Shown here: positions 43,015 to 52,208 of the stretch, piece after piece
Layout: each line of letters opens with the position of its first letter
Numbering within the stretch: position 1 is the first letter of the stretch
NCBI GenBank assembly: GCA_963725145.1
Contig: CAVRXL010000003.1
Span: 496,001 to 560,000, forward strand
DNA: 64,000 nucleotides
Direction of reading: 5' to 3'
Origin: DATAEE01 sp963725145
GTDB lineage: Bacteria > Acidobacteriota > Vicinamibacteria > Vicinamibacterales > 2-12-FULL-66-21
Notes under the pieces: model-generated
Told to the model about the DNA's origin: nothing
Databases searched by the model: none
Seen by the model: the letters and a program-made list of their open reading frames with translations, nothing else
Program-made: the position numbers and the translations under genes

Positions 43015-43610
43015 AGCTCGCGCCGGCCCTGCATCGCGCGCTGCATCGTGATCTCGTCCGTGTACTCCAGATCGCTACCGACGGGCACGCCCATCGCGAT
43101 GCGCGTAACGCGCACGCCGAGCGGCTTCAACAGGCGCGCGAGGTAGATCGCGGTCGACTCTCCTTCGACGTTCGGGTTGGTCGCGAGAATCACTTCTTCG
43201 ATCTCGCCGGTGCCGACGCGGCTCAGGAGCGGCTTCACCTTCAGGTCGTCTGGACCGATCCCCTGCAGCGGCGACAGCGCCCCCATGAGCACGTGATACA
43301 GCCCCTTGAACTCGCGCGTCTTCTCGACCGCGGTGACGTTCTCCGGCTGCTCGACGACGCAGATGACGCGGTGGTCGCGGTCCGGATGCGTGCAGAAGTA
43401 GCAGGGATCCGCTTCGGTGATGTTGCTGCAGATCGAGCAGTAGGTGACGCGGTCCTTCACCTCGCGCATCGCGTTCGCGAGCCGCTCGACGTCCTCTCGA
43501 GGGGTCTTGAGAAGGTGGAACGCCAGCCGCTGCGCGCTCTTGGCGCCGACGCCCGGGAGACGCTGGAGCTGCTCGATCAGCCGCGCAAGCGGATCGGGCC
43601 TCCCCGACAT
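43011..43610 (-). CDS. recR: Recombination mediator RecR
   Basis: A 199-residue protein with all RecR parts: a helix-hairpin-helix (RLPGVGAKSAQRLAFHLL), a four-Cys zinc finger (YCSICSNITEADPCYFC), a Toprim domain (VICVVEQPENVTAVEKT) and a C-terminal Walker-B-like region. RecR acts with RecO/RecF in RecA loading at gaps. Its ATG overlaps the stop of ebfC (TAATG). This is part of the widely conserved dnaX-ebfC-recR operon. Confidence 0.97.
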   Translation of the reverse strand: MSGRPDPLARLIEQLQRLPGVGAKSAQRLAFHLLKTPREDVERLANAMREVKDRVTYCSICSNITEADPCYFCTHPDRDHRVICVVEQPENVTAVEKTREFKGLYHVLMGALSPLQGIGPDDLKVKPLLSRVGTGEIEEVILATNPNVEGESTAIYLARLLKPLGVRVTRIAMGVPVGSDLEYTDEITMQRAMQGRREL

Positions 43611-43900
43611 TAGCGCAGGCCCAGGCCGCCCATGAGGCCACCCATCTGCTTCTGGAGCGCCTCGTCCACTTTCCGCTGCGCGTCGTTGATCGCCGCGAGG
43701 ATCAGGTCCTGCAGCATCTCGACGTCCTCTTTCGATACCGCTTCGGGGTCGATCTTGAGCGAGTGGATCTGCTTGGTGCCGCTCATGACGACGGTCACCA
43801 TGCCGCCGCCGGACGTCGCCTCGACCTTGAGGTCCTGCATCTGCTTCTGCAGGCGCTCCTGCATCTGCTGCGCCTGCTTCATCATCTGTTGAATGTTCAT
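43610..43900 (-). CDS. ebfC: Nucleoid-associated protein YbaB/EbfC
   Basis: A 96-residue protein. It is helical and rich in Met and Gln at the start (MNIQQMMKQAQQMQERLQKQ). The core VEATSGGGMVTVVMSGTKQIHSLKI and the Gly/Met-rich C-terminal tail are diagnostic of YbaB/EbfC, a dimeric DNA-binding protein. It lies between dnaX and recR, as in most bacteria. Confidence 0.97.
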   Translation of the reverse strand: MNIQQMMKQAQQMQERLQKQMQDLKVEATSGGGMVTVVMSGTKQIHSLKIDPEAVSKEDVEMLQDLILAAINDAQRKVDEALQKQMGGLMGGLGLR

Positions 43901-43936
43901 TCAGCACTCAGCAATCAGCATTCAGCATTGAGCACT
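43899..43936. repeat. Short TCAGCA-type tandem repeat
   Basis: TTCAGCACTCAGCAATCAGC, then ATTCAGCATTGAGCACTA between dnaX and ebfC. Seven- to eight-base units of the kind seen scattered in acidobacterial gaps. Confidence 0.6.
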
Positions 43937-45643
43937 ACATCTCTTCGACGTTCTTTATCTCGGCCCCGAAGACGTCGAGCATCGCCTGCACGCCCTTGTC
44001 TTCGAGGGCGCGCGCCTTGAGCGTCGTCTGGCGATCGCCGGTCGTGTCACCCTCACTGGCCGCCGCGCGAGCCGCCGCCGGCGCGGTGCCCTCGAGGCCG
44101 ATCACGGTCACTTTGCGCCCCGCGATCTCAGACGCCAGCGTTTCGAGCCACGCGCGGCTCTGATCGAGCTGGACGCGGAGCGCCCTGTGGCTCGGACCGA
44201 ACACGAACGTCACGCGTTCGCGCTCGACGTCGATCTTCAACGCCTGCGCGACCACCGTGCCGTAGAAGAACTTCTTCTGGCGCCGGACCTCGGCCAGGAA
44301 TGCATCCTTGAAATCCCCGCCGACCATCGGCGCCGCCGGCGCCGCCACTGGCGCGGCCGATGCCGTCGTCCCGACCGGCTGCGGAACGGATGACCGGGCA
44401 TCGACGGCGGCTTGGGGCTTGGGGCTTAGGGCCTGGGGCTTGGGGCTGGGGCCTGGGGCTTGGCACTTGAGGCCTGAGGCCTCGGACTGCTCTGCGGTGC
44501 GGCAGAGCCTGTGGTCAGCGACGCGATCACATCCGCCAGCGGCGTCAGCTTTCGCAGGTGCAGCCACCGCAGCAGCGCCATCTCGAGGTGGAACCGGGGC
44601 TGCGCCGAGCCGCGCAGCTCGGTGTCGGCGCGCGACAGCACGTCGAACGCCCGCATGAAGTCCTCGCGCGAGAAGCGCGCCGCGAGCGCCTTGAGGCGGT
44701 CCCGCTCCCCTTCTCCGGCGATCTCTGGATCGGTCAGCCGGGTGGGATCGATCGAAATGACGAGCAGATCGCGCACGACGCGCGCGAGCTCGCGGCAGAC
44801 GGTGCGCAGGTCGTACCCCGCCTCGACCGCCTGGGCCGTCAGCTCGAAGATCGCCGCCGCATTCTCCTCGGCAACGGCGTCGACGATGGAGAAGACGAGC
44901 TCCCGGCGGACGAGGCCGAGGACGGTCGCGACCGCCTCGGCGTCAAACGTCTGGCCGGCGAAGCCGACGACCTGGTCGAGGGCGGAGAGGGCGTCGCGCA
45001 GGCTGCCGTCGGCCGCGCGCGCGATGAGCATCAGCGCGGCGTCGTCCGCGACGATCTGCTCGGCGTCCGCGATCCGGCGGAGCTGGTCGGCGATCGCCCG
45101 GAGGCCGACCGATTTCAGCTCGAAGACCTGCGACCGCGACTGGATCGTCGGCGGCACCTTCTCGAGCTCGGTGGTCGCCATCATGAAGAGCACGTGCGGC
45201 GGCGGCTCCTCGAGCGACTTGAGCAGGGCGTCGAACGCCTGCTGCGACAGCCGGTGCACCTCGTCGATGATGAAGATCTTGTAGCGGTTGCGGACGGGCG
45301 TGATGCCGAGGCCGGCGATGATGACGTCGCGGACGTTCTGGACCTGCGTGTGCGTCGCCGCGTCGATCTCGAGGACGTCGATGTCGCGCCCTTCGGCGAT
45401 CTCGACGCACGCGTCGCAGACCCCGCACGGGTCGGTGGTCGGCCCCTTCACGCAGTTCATGGCGCGCGCGAGGATCCGCGCGGTCGTCGTCTTGCCGACG
45501 CCGCGCGGCCCGGCGAAGACGTACGAGTGCGCGATGCGCTTGCTGGCGAGCGCGTTGCGGAGCGTCTCGGTGACGCCGCGCTGGCCGATCACATCGTCGA
45601 ACCGCGCGGGCCGCCATTTGCGGGCAAGGACCTGGTAGGGCAT
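43935..45643 (-). CDS. dnaX: DNA polymerase III subunit gamma/tau, frame break in the linker
   Basis: From ATG 45643 (MPYQVLARKWRPARFDDVIGQ) the gamma part reads open for 405 residues. It has the Walker A GPRGVGKTTTARIL, four zinc Cys in the region NCVKGPTTDPCGVCDAC, and IIDEVHRLSQQAFDALLK. It stops at TAA 44426. The tau-like C-terminus (FKDAFLAEVRRQKKFFYG, VERERVTFVFGPSHRALRVQL) lies in another frame ending at 43935. The change of frame must occur in the CCCCAGGCCCC repeat at about 44430-44490. This is either an assembly indel or a natural gamma/tau switch. The clamp-loader ATPase itself is intact. Confidence 0.93.
44406..44490. repeat. CCCCAAGCC-type repeat inside dnaX
   Basis: Seven or so units of GCCCCAAG/GCCCCAGG (on the minus strand) with one GCCCTAAGCCCC that supplies the gamma stop codon. 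Same family as in the gaps at 31190-31219 and 31876-31920. Confidence 0.75.
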
Positions 45644-45670
45644 GTTGCGCTCTGGCGGGGAATCGGCGCG

Positions 45671-45786
45671 TCCCACCGCGGTCCGGAAGACCTGCGGCAC
45701 ATGGCAGGATCTGCTTAGCGCTGCTGCCTTCCGGCCCTGACGCGGTTCACAGGCTGCGATTGCACAGGGTCCGAACCGCGGTGCGG
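45671..45786 (-). ncRNA. ffs: Signal recognition particle RNA (4.5S type)
   Basis: On the minus strand the conserved apical motif GTCAGGGCCGGAAGGCAGCAGCG is present with the asymmetric and symmetric loops. It continues through CTAAGCAGATCC. The long stem is closed by GCACCGCGGTTCGGA and the pairing TCCGGACCGCGGTGGG. The length of about 116 bases fits small bacterial SRP RNAs. It lies directly upstream of dnaX on the same strand, a usual bacterial arrangement. The ends are approximate. Confidence 0.95.
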
Positions 45787-45803
45787 CGCGCCCAAAACCA
45801 GAT

Positions 45804-45809
45804 TATAGT
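45804..45809 (+). promoter_or_regulatory. Possible -10 box of a leaderless start
   Basis: TATAGT lies 8 bases before ATG 45818 with no Shine-Dalgarno sequence, which fits a leaderless mRNA. Confidence 0.3.
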
Positions 45810-45817
45810 CCACCCAT

Positions 45818-46231
45818 ATGCATGCCGCGGTCCTCTTCATCCATTCGCTGTTGCGCTGGTTCGTTCTCGCCGCCGCGGTGTACGCCGTCGTCCGCGCCTT
45901 CGCCAGGGACTACAGCGGCGGCCGCTGGTTCGCGCGCCTGCTCGACCTTCAGGTTGCGATCGGCCTGCTCGTCTATTGGTTGAGCCCCATCACGTCGAGC
46001 GCGCTCACGAACATGGGCGCGGCGATGCAGAACCGCGTCACCCGTTTCTGGGCGGTCGAGCATGCGTTCTCGATGATCATCGCCGTCGCGCTCGTGCACA
46101 TCGGCGTCGTGCGCGCCAGGAAGGGCAAAGGCGGGGCGGCGGTGTTGTACCTGCTCGCGTTGATTGCAACTCTGATCGGTATCCCCTGGCCGTTCCTGCC
46201 ATACGGCCGTCCGCTGATTCCCGTGCCGTAG
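45818..46231 (+). CDS. Small four-helix membrane protein of unknown function
   Basis: A 137-residue protein with about four membrane segments. His residues recur near helix starts (FIHSLLRW, AVEHAFSMI, LVHIGVV), suggesting possible haem or metal binding, as in small cytochrome-like proteins. That is an inference from the pattern only. The C-terminus is PYGRPLIPVP. It is transcribed away from the SRP RNA. Confidence 0.65.
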   Translation: MHAAVLFIHSLLRWFVLAAAVYAVVRAFARDYSGGRWFARLLDLQVAIGLLVYWLSPITSSALTNMGAAMQNRVTRFWAVEHAFSMIIAVALVHIGVVRARKGKGGAAVLYLLALIATLIGIPWPFLPYGRPLIPVP

Positions 46232-46340
46232 TAGCGCGTTTGTTACTGGCGTTCGGGACGCCCCGCTGAGGTATTGTCTCGGCCCCGGGCGGCAGACCCC
46301 CGAAAGCCGTCTGGTAACCAGGGCAACCAGGAGGTTCGAC

Positions 46341-46888
46341 ATGCGCAGGCGCAATGTGGCGTTCGCCTTCGCCGTTCTCGCAACCGTGCTGATTACAGCA
46401 ATGGTCCGGGCCGGAGGAGGAGGAGGACACGACGATCACCACGGAAGAGCCGACCGTCTCTCGGGGTATCAGGAAAACCCGGACATCTCGACCGTCGCTC
46501 ACGGGATCATTCAAGATCGACATCGACGACGACGCGCGCGAAATCACCTACGAGCTCAGCTACTCCGGGCTCGAAGGGACCGTGTTGCAGGCTCACATTC
46601 ACTTCGCCAAGTTCGGCGTAAATGGCGGCATTACCTTGTTCCTTTGCGGGACCGCCGGCAGCCCTGGACCAGCCGGCACGCCGACCTGCCCGCAGGAGGG
46701 CACGGTCGAGCGGACGGTCGCGGCCGCCGACATCCTGGCCCCCGGGACGGCAGGGCATCGAGGCGATGAACTTCGAGGAGCTCGCGGCGGCGCTGCGCAG
46801 GGGTAACACCTACGCAAACGTCCACTCATCGAAGTGGCCCGGCGGCGAAATCCGCGCGCAGATCAGCCCGCGCAACGCGAAGCACTAA
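46341..46888 (+). CDS. Exported CHRD-domain protein, two frame breaks
   Basis: From ATG 46341, behind AGGAGG, a signal peptide (AFAVLATVLITAMVRA) and GYQENPDISTVAHG read in one frame. SFKIDIDDDAREITYELSYSG to TVAAADILAPG reads in a second. GIEAMNFEELAAALRRGNTY and ANVHSSKWPGGEIRAQI read in a third. The changes lie near 46505 and 46748. The reassembled domain, with ITYELSYSGLEGTVLQAHIHF and NVHSSKWPGGEIRAQI, is a CHRD (chordin-like) domain of about 180 residues in total. Its function in bacteria is unknown. Confidence 0.8.
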
Positions 46889-46911
46889 CGCAACGGATAG
46901 CTTGGAATGTT

Positions 46912-46942
46912 CGAGAGCCTGACAAACGGCGTCAGGCTCTCG
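46912..46942 (+). terminator. Strong hairpin after the CHRD gene
   Basis: A perfect 12-base stem CGAGAGCCTGAC/GTCAGGCTCTCG with loop AAACGGC, 23 bases after the CHRD stop. The T-run is weak, but the position supports a terminator. Confidence 0.65.
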
Positions 46943-46998
46943 ATTCGGGCCGCCTCGCGGTGGGAGCCTCGAGCGCTTCGGCGCGGCAGACCCCGACT

Positions 46999-47466
46999 TC
47001 AGACCGTCAGATCCACACAGACGGTGTTCAATCGATAGTAGAGGTTTTCAGGAAAGGTCCCGGCCTTCACCGCGGGCAGGAGCGGTGCGGATGCCGTGCT
47101 GACGACCTGCGTCCGGCCTGCGGCCTGTTCGAGCCACTTCAGCAGGTGAAGCTGATTGTCGTACGTCAGCGATCCGACATCATGAAGGATGAGCGTTCCG
47201 ATTCGTCCGGCCGGCGGCAGGACGAAGGGTTGGCCCGGACACCAGGTGGCGATCGGTTCGTGGAGATCCAGCAGAAGCGTTCCGAGGACGTTCCAGATCA
47301 ACCCGTCTACTCCGATGAGCAGCAGGTTCACGCGCGGCATCCCGATGAGCAGCAGGCTCAGGTATTCAGCGCGTGCGTGGCGCCAGTCTTCCGGGCGCGT
47401 CGATTCAGGAGCGAACGGCATCGCCACCGGTGTGGCGCCCGCAAAGGCCTTCGAAGGGTTTCCCAA
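46999..47466 (-). CDS. Truncated sigma-54-type AAA+ domain protein
   Basis: A 155-residue protein. Residues about 88-155 (GTLILHDVGSLTYDNQLHLL, QVVSTASAPLLPAVKAGTFPENLYYRLNTV) match the second half of sigma-54-interacting NtrC-like AAA+ domains, including the YYRLN motif. There is no Walker A, and the GAFTGA loop is absent. The N-terminal 85 residues (LLLIGMPRVNLLLIGVDGLI) do not restore them. The TTG start has a strong AAAGGAGG site 5 bases upstream, so the gene is probably really translated as a degenerate, non-ATPase form. Confidence 0.6.
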   Translation of the reverse strand: MGNPSKAFAGATPVAMPFAPESTRPEDWRHARAEYLSLLLIGMPRVNLLLIGVDGLIWNVLGTLLLDLHEPIATWCPGQPFVLPPAGRIGTLILHDVGSLTYDNQLHLLKWLEQAAGRTQVVSTASAPLLPAVKAGTFPENLYYRLNTVCVDLTV

Positions 47467-47595
47467 GGGTGCCTCCTTTGACTCCTACGCGCTGGGGCTC
47501 AGGAGACAAGTTCTACAACGATGTGATTCGCGTGAATATCGGGAAGAGACCGGGGACGGCCTAGGGAAGATCCCTGATGCCTTCGGTGAACGCCC

Positions 47596-48262
47596 TCAGG
47601 CGTTGTGGAGCCAGCCCTGGAGCAGGGCGTATTTCACGATGTCGATCCGGCCGTTCAGCCCGAGCTTGCGCATGGCGTTCGCCTTGTGCGCTTCGACCGT
47701 CTTGACGCTCAGCGCGAGCCGGCCAGCGATTTCCTTGTTGCTGTACCCCGAGGCAATCAGCCTCAACACATCCGCCTCCCGCTCGGCTGACGGTCGCGCC
47801 GGACTTGCCCACCCGCTTGCCGTCCTTCGCCAGGAAACCGGCGGTGACTCGCGCCGTGAGCGTCGAATCCAGGTACTGGCCGCCAGCGGCCGCCGCCCGG
47901 ATCGCCTGGAGCAGCTCGGCCGGCGCGCTCTGCTTCAGCACGTAGCCAGACACCCCTGCCCGCAGCAATTCCTGCAGGTAGGCATCGTCCCCGTGGCGCG
48001 TGAGCGTGATGATCGCGGCGTCAGGCTGCCGCTCCTTCAGCGTCCGCGTGGCGAGAAGCCCGTTCATGCCGGGCATGGAGATGTCCATCACCACGACGTC
48101 CGGCGCGAGCTCGAGCGCTTTCTCCACGGCGCTCTTGCCGTCGCTCGCCTCGAAGATCACCTTCATGTCCGGCTGGCCGTCGATCAGCAGCTTGAGCCCG
48201 TGCCGCACGGTGACGTGATCGTCCGCGAGCAGAATCCGGATGGTGCGGGGCGTTTCAGGCAT
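47596..48262 (-). CDS. NarL/FixJ-type response regulator, frameshifted
   Basis: From ATG 48262 the receiver (ILLADDHVTVRHGLKLLI, VVMDISMPGMNG, YVLKQSAPAELLQAI) reads in one frame. The LuxR-type helix-turn-helix (EREADVLRLIASGYSNKEIA, GRLALSVKTVEAHKANAMRKLG) reads in another, ending at 47596. A single-base change near 47795 joins them to about 222 residues. It is two bases downstream of the histidine kinase, so the pair forms one system. Its targets are unknown. Confidence 0.85.
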
Positions 48263-48264
48263 GG

Positions 48265-49687
48265 TCAGCCTCGTCCGGAGGTCGTCATTCGCACGAGGAT
48301 CGTCGTGCCCGCGCCGACAGACGACTCGATCTCCAGGGTTGCGCCGACGAGCAGGGCGCGCTCCTGCATGCTCTGCAGCCCGAACCCCTGCTTCGAGGTC
48401 CCGGCCTCGCCCGGATCGAACCCCACCCCATCGTCCTCGACGACGAGCAGGACGCAGTCCGGACGCCGCTCGAGGATGACTTCCACGTTGTGGGCGCGTG
48501 AGTGCCTGGCGACGTTGGTCAGCGCTTCCTGCGCGATCCGATACAGCGCCGTTTCCGCCTCTGATGGCAGGCGTTCGTCCAGGAGGCCGGAGGTGTGCAG
48601 CTCCGCGGCGATCTGGACGCGCGTCGACCAGTCCTTCACGTAGTTGGCCAGCGCCGCACGCAGCCCGAGGTCGTCGAGCGCCGTGGGCCTGAGCGCCCAC
48701 ACGAGTTGATCGACGTCTCGATCGATCTGCTGCGCGACCGCCTCGAGCGCTTCGACCTGCCCGCTGCAGATCGGGCCGGTCGCTGCAGGCCTCCTTGAGC
48801 GCTCCAATCCTGAGGCTGAGCGTCGTCAACTGCTCTCCGAACTGGTCGTGCATCTCGCGCGCGATCCGCCGCCGCTCGTCCTCCTGGGCGAAGACCAGCC
48901 GGGCGAGCAGCTCGGTCCGCGCGCGTTCGGCCTCGGCCTGGCGCCGCTCCGTCAGATCGAAGTGCGTCCCGACGATGCGCACGACCGGTCCGCCCGGCTC
49001 GCGGCGGACCGCAAACCCGCGCGATAACACGTGCACGTAGTGACCATTCTTGTGCCGGAGTCGAAACTCCCCTTCGTAATTCGCGGCGCCGCGCACGACG
49101 CGGTCGTTGAGCTGGTCGGCGCGCGACTTGTCCTCAGGATGAAGCAGGCGTTCCCACTCGCTGACGTGGGGCTCGATCTCGTGATCCGCGTAGCCGAGCA
49201 TCTGCTTCCACCGAGCAGAGTACACGACCGCGCCGGTCTCGAGGTTCCAGTCCCACACACCTTCTTGCGCCCCGGCAAAGGCGAGCGTCAGGCGCTCCTC
49301 GCTTTCCCGCAGCGCCGCCTCGGCGCGCTTCCGCTTCGTAATGCCTCGTACCGCCATCTGGACCGCGCGGCCGTCGCCCTCCTCGAGCACCGTCCCGTTG
49401 ATGGCCACGTCCATCACCGCGCCATCCAGCCGGACGATCCGCTCGTCGATGCCCGGCATGGGGTCACCGGCGGCATGTTCCCGGTCGATCAGCTCCCGGA
49501 TGCGTGCGTGACTCTCCGGGTGAAACAGCTCGAACGGCGACTTGCCCAACAGCTCATCTGCGGCGGATGCTCCGAACAACCGGACCGCGGCGGGGTTGAC
49601 GAACACGACGCGGTCGTCGCGACTAATAAGGATGCCATCCGGCGAAAGCTCGACCAGGCGGCGATAGTCGGTCGACGGAAAGGGCAT
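48265..49687 (-). CDS. Histidine kinase, PAS-PAS-HisKA_3-HATPase, frameshifted
   Basis: From ATG 49687 come two PAS domains (LVELSPDGILISRDDRVVFVNP; GVWDWNLETGAVVYSARW) and a HisKA_3 dimerisation helix with ERRRIAREMHDQFGEQLTTLS, whose His is the phosphorylation site. The rest (VEALEAVAQQIDRDVDQLVWALRP, EALTNVARHSRAHNVEVI, GFGLQSMQERA) reads in another frame after a change near 48790. Total is about 474 residues. It lacks membrane helices, so it senses something in the cytoplasm. It is the partner of the adjacent NarL-type regulator. Confidence 0.85.
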
Positions 49688-49721
49688 CGGCCGGAGTCTA
49701 ACGTTCGTGACGCCCCTTTCC

Positions 49722-49771
49722 AAACGGAGAGGCCGCAGAGGCCGCAGAGGACGCAGAGGACGCAGACATTG
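49722..49771. repeat. CGCAGAGG tandem units
   Basis: GGAGAGGCCGCAGAGGCCGC, then AGAGGACGCAGAGGACGCAG upstream of the histidine kinase. Simpler relatives of the inverted CAGAG repeats at 2966-3082 and 42890-43014. The gap 49688-49949 has no other recognisable element. Confidence 0.6.
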
Positions 49772-49949
49772 GCCGCTGACGGATCTGTTAGCCCGACGCA
49801 AAGTCTCGCCTTGGGGCCCGCCTCCGGGGACCCGCCGATCCCAGGGAAGTGCATCGTCCACAGGGACTTGAAGGCTCACGGGCGCCGGGCACTTCCGTTG
49901 CTGCCACGAACCCGATCCGCCGTCCTCGAACGGCGGGCCGACAGGGACA

Positions 49950-51434
49950 ATGATCGGTCAGACGATCGGCAAGTATCGGATCACCGGCCGGCTCGGGCGC
50001 GGCGCCACGGGCATCGTGTATCGCGCGGTTGACGAAACGCTCGATCGCGAGGTCGCGATCAAGGTCCTGAACCCCGATCTCGCCAATCCCGACATCATCA
50101 AACGCTTCCGCGTCGAGGCAACGACGCTCGCCAGGCTGAATCATCCGGAGATCGCGACGATCTACGAGCTGCTGCCGTCCGGCACGGACCTGCTCATGGT
50201 GATGGAGCTCGTCCGAGGCGAGACGCTCGACGAGCTGCAGGGACGTGTCGGACCGATGTCGCCGGGGCTCGCGGCCCGAATCATCGATCGGATTCTGTCG
50301 GCGCTCGGACATGCACACGGCGCCGGGATCGTGCACCGCGACATGAAGCCTGCCAATGTCATGGTGACGACCGCGGGCGGCGTCAAGATCATGGACTTCG
50401 GCATTGCCCGAGTGCGCGGCGCCGAGCACATGACGATCGACGGGCAGCTGATGGGGACTCCCGCGTACATGGCCCCCGAGCAGGGGCTCGGAGAGGAAGT
50501 CGACGAGCGGACGGACCTCTACGCCGTCGGCGTCATGTTCTACTGTCTTGTGACCGGCGCGCTTCCGTTCACGGCGGACTCGCCGATCGCCATGCTGCAG
50601 CGGAAGGTTCTGGATGCGCCCCGGGCGCTTCATCAACAGCGCGAAGGCCTGCCCGATTGGTGCGAGGCGGTCGTGCAGCGCGCGCTTGCCCGGTCGCCGG
50701 CAGATCGCTTTCAGACCGCCGAAGAGTTCCGGGACGCGCTGGGCCGCGCGACGGGACCGGACCAGGCGATCGACATCGCCAAAGCGCTTGCGATCCAGGA
50801 GCGTGGCGCATCCACGTCCTCCGGGGCCGACGGCGCGAGCGCGCCGGCCGTCTCGCGTACGGAAACCCTCGTCGCCGCCACACCCGTACATCGGAAGGTC
50901 AAGGGGCTGGTCCAACGTCGCAACCCGACCGTTCGGCTGACCGGAGCGATCGTGGCCGCCCTCATCCTCAGCGTCGCCGTCCTGGCGTACGTCGCCCCGC
51001 GACATCCGGCAAGGGAACCGACGCCGGCCTCCGCGTCGTTTCCCCCGCTGGCCTTCGACGCGAACGTGCTCGTGGGCAGCGGGAACAGGCAGCGCGAGCC
51101 CGACGCACAGCTTCTGCTTGCGAACGGCAACATCACCGTGATCGCCGACGGCGACGCCAAGCCGATGTACTCGGCGCCGTATAGAACCGTGATCTCGATC
51201 AGCTACTCGCGGGGTACCGATCCAATGTGGAACTCTCCGAACGGGCCGGCGCGCGCGGCCCGGGTACGGGGCGGGTGGATGGGCGACATCGGCATTTTCC
51301 AGCAGCGCCATTGGATTTCGCTGCGCACGGGCGACGATCGCTTCGTCGTCCTGCGTGTCGGCGAGCCTCTGGTCAGGACCGTGCTCACGGCGCTCGAGGA
51401 GCGCACCAGGCGTTCGGTGGAACGAGTCCGGTAG
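49950..51434 (+). CDS. Ser/Thr kinase, membrane-anchored
   Basis: A 494-residue protein. The kinase has GRGATGIVYR at about 16-25 (Ala-Thr in place of the usual Gly-Met), Lys38, HRDMKPAN at about 129-136, DFGIAR, GTPAYMAPEQG. A membrane segment is at about 332-349 (AIVAALILSVAVLAYVA). The external part of about 140 residues (PPLAFDANVLVGSGNRQRE, IGIFQQRHWISLRTGDDRFV) has no recognised fold. It lies 26 bases upstream of the FHA gene, so the FHA protein may read its phosphorylation. Confidence 0.9.
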   Translation: MIGQTIGKYRITGRLGRGATGIVYRAVDETLDREVAIKVLNPDLANPDIIKRFRVEATTLARLNHPEIATIYELLPSGTDLLMVMELVRGETLDELQGRVGPMSPGLAARIIDRILSALGHAHGAGIVHRDMKPANVMVTTAGGVKIMDFGIARVRGAEHMTIDGQLMGTPAYMAPEQGLGEEVDERTDLYAVGVMFYCLVTGALPFTADSPIAMLQRKVLDAPRALHQQREGLPDWCEAVVQRALARSPADRFQTAEEFRDALGRATGPDQAIDIAKALAIQERGASTSSGADGASAPAVSRTETLVAATPVHRKVKGLVQRRNPTVRLTGAIVAALILSVAVLAYVAPRHPAREPTPASASFPPLAFDANVLVGSGNRQREPDAQLLLANGNITVIADGDAKPMYSAPYRTVISISYSRGTDPMWNSPNGPARAARVRGGWMGDIGIFQQRHWISLRTGDDRFVVLRVGEPLVRTVLTALEERTRRSVERVR

Positions 51435-51460
51435 CGCGCCGGACGGGTAAGGAGAGCAGG

Positions 51461-52207
51461 ATGGCGAAGCTGATCATGAAAGTCGATGATCGCGTCGTGA
51501 AGGAATACGTGATCGGGACGAGCGCCACGATCGGACGCCTGCCCGACAATACCGTGATGATTGACAACCCGGCGATCTCCGGTCACCACGCCCGCATCTC
51601 CCACGACGGAGATCGCTTCATCGTTGAGGACTTGAAGAGCAAGAACGGCACGTTCGTCAACGACAAGCTGGTTCTGACCCGCCGTACCTTGCAGACCGGC
51701 GACGTCGTACTGGTCGGCAAGCACCGGCTCGTGTTCGACGAGGCGGTGCTCGTCGACGACGCCGAGGCCGTGCTCGCCGATCTGGGCGATACCGTCTATC
51801 TCGACACACCGGGCCACCGAGAGCTGCTCGCCAGGCTGAGAACTATTCGCTGGGCAAAAAAACCTGCAGGCGAGATCGCGAACGAGCCTGTCGAGCAGGT
51901 CGCCGCCGAAGCGCCCAGGGTCGGCATCCTGCGGGTGCTGGCAGGCCCCTCGCCGCAGCCGGAATACAGCCTGGAAGCGAACATCGCGCTGATCGGAACG
52001 TCAGAGCAGGCTCTGGTGCGTCTGCAGGGCTGGTTCAAGCCGAAGGTCGCGGTCGGCATCGCTCGACACGACGACGGTTACGTGGCAACGCCGTACGGCG
52101 GCGAGCCGCAGATCAACAATCAGCCGTTGCGCGGGCGTCACAGTCTGAAGGAAGGGGACGTCCTCGACATCAGCGGGATCGTCCTGGAATTCCGCTGGTC
52201 GGGGTAG
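51461..52207 (+). CDS. FHA-domain protein
   Basis: A 248-residue protein. An N-terminal FHA domain (about 10-90) has ATIGRLPDNTVMIDNPAISGHHARI and SKNGTFVND, the phosphothreonine-binding loops. A second, degenerate FHA-like domain fills the C-terminus (EYSLEANIALIGTS..., NNQPLRGRHSLKEGDVLDISG). ATG 51461 has AAGGAG upstream. It directly follows the kinase gene. Such pairs commonly couple kinase output to a phospho-peptide reader. Confidence 0.92.
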   Translation: MAKLIMKVDDRVVKEYVIGTSATIGRLPDNTVMIDNPAISGHHARISHDGDRFIVEDLKSKNGTFVNDKLVLTRRTLQTGDVVLVGKHRLVFDEAVLVDDAEAVLADLGDTVYLDTPGHRELLARLRTIRWAKKPAGEIANEPVEQVAAEAPRVGILRVLAGPSPQPEYSLEANIALIGTSEQALVRLQGWFKPKVAVGIARHDDGYVATPYGGEPQINNQPLRGRHSLKEGDVLDISGIVLEFRWSG

Positions 52208-52208
52208 A

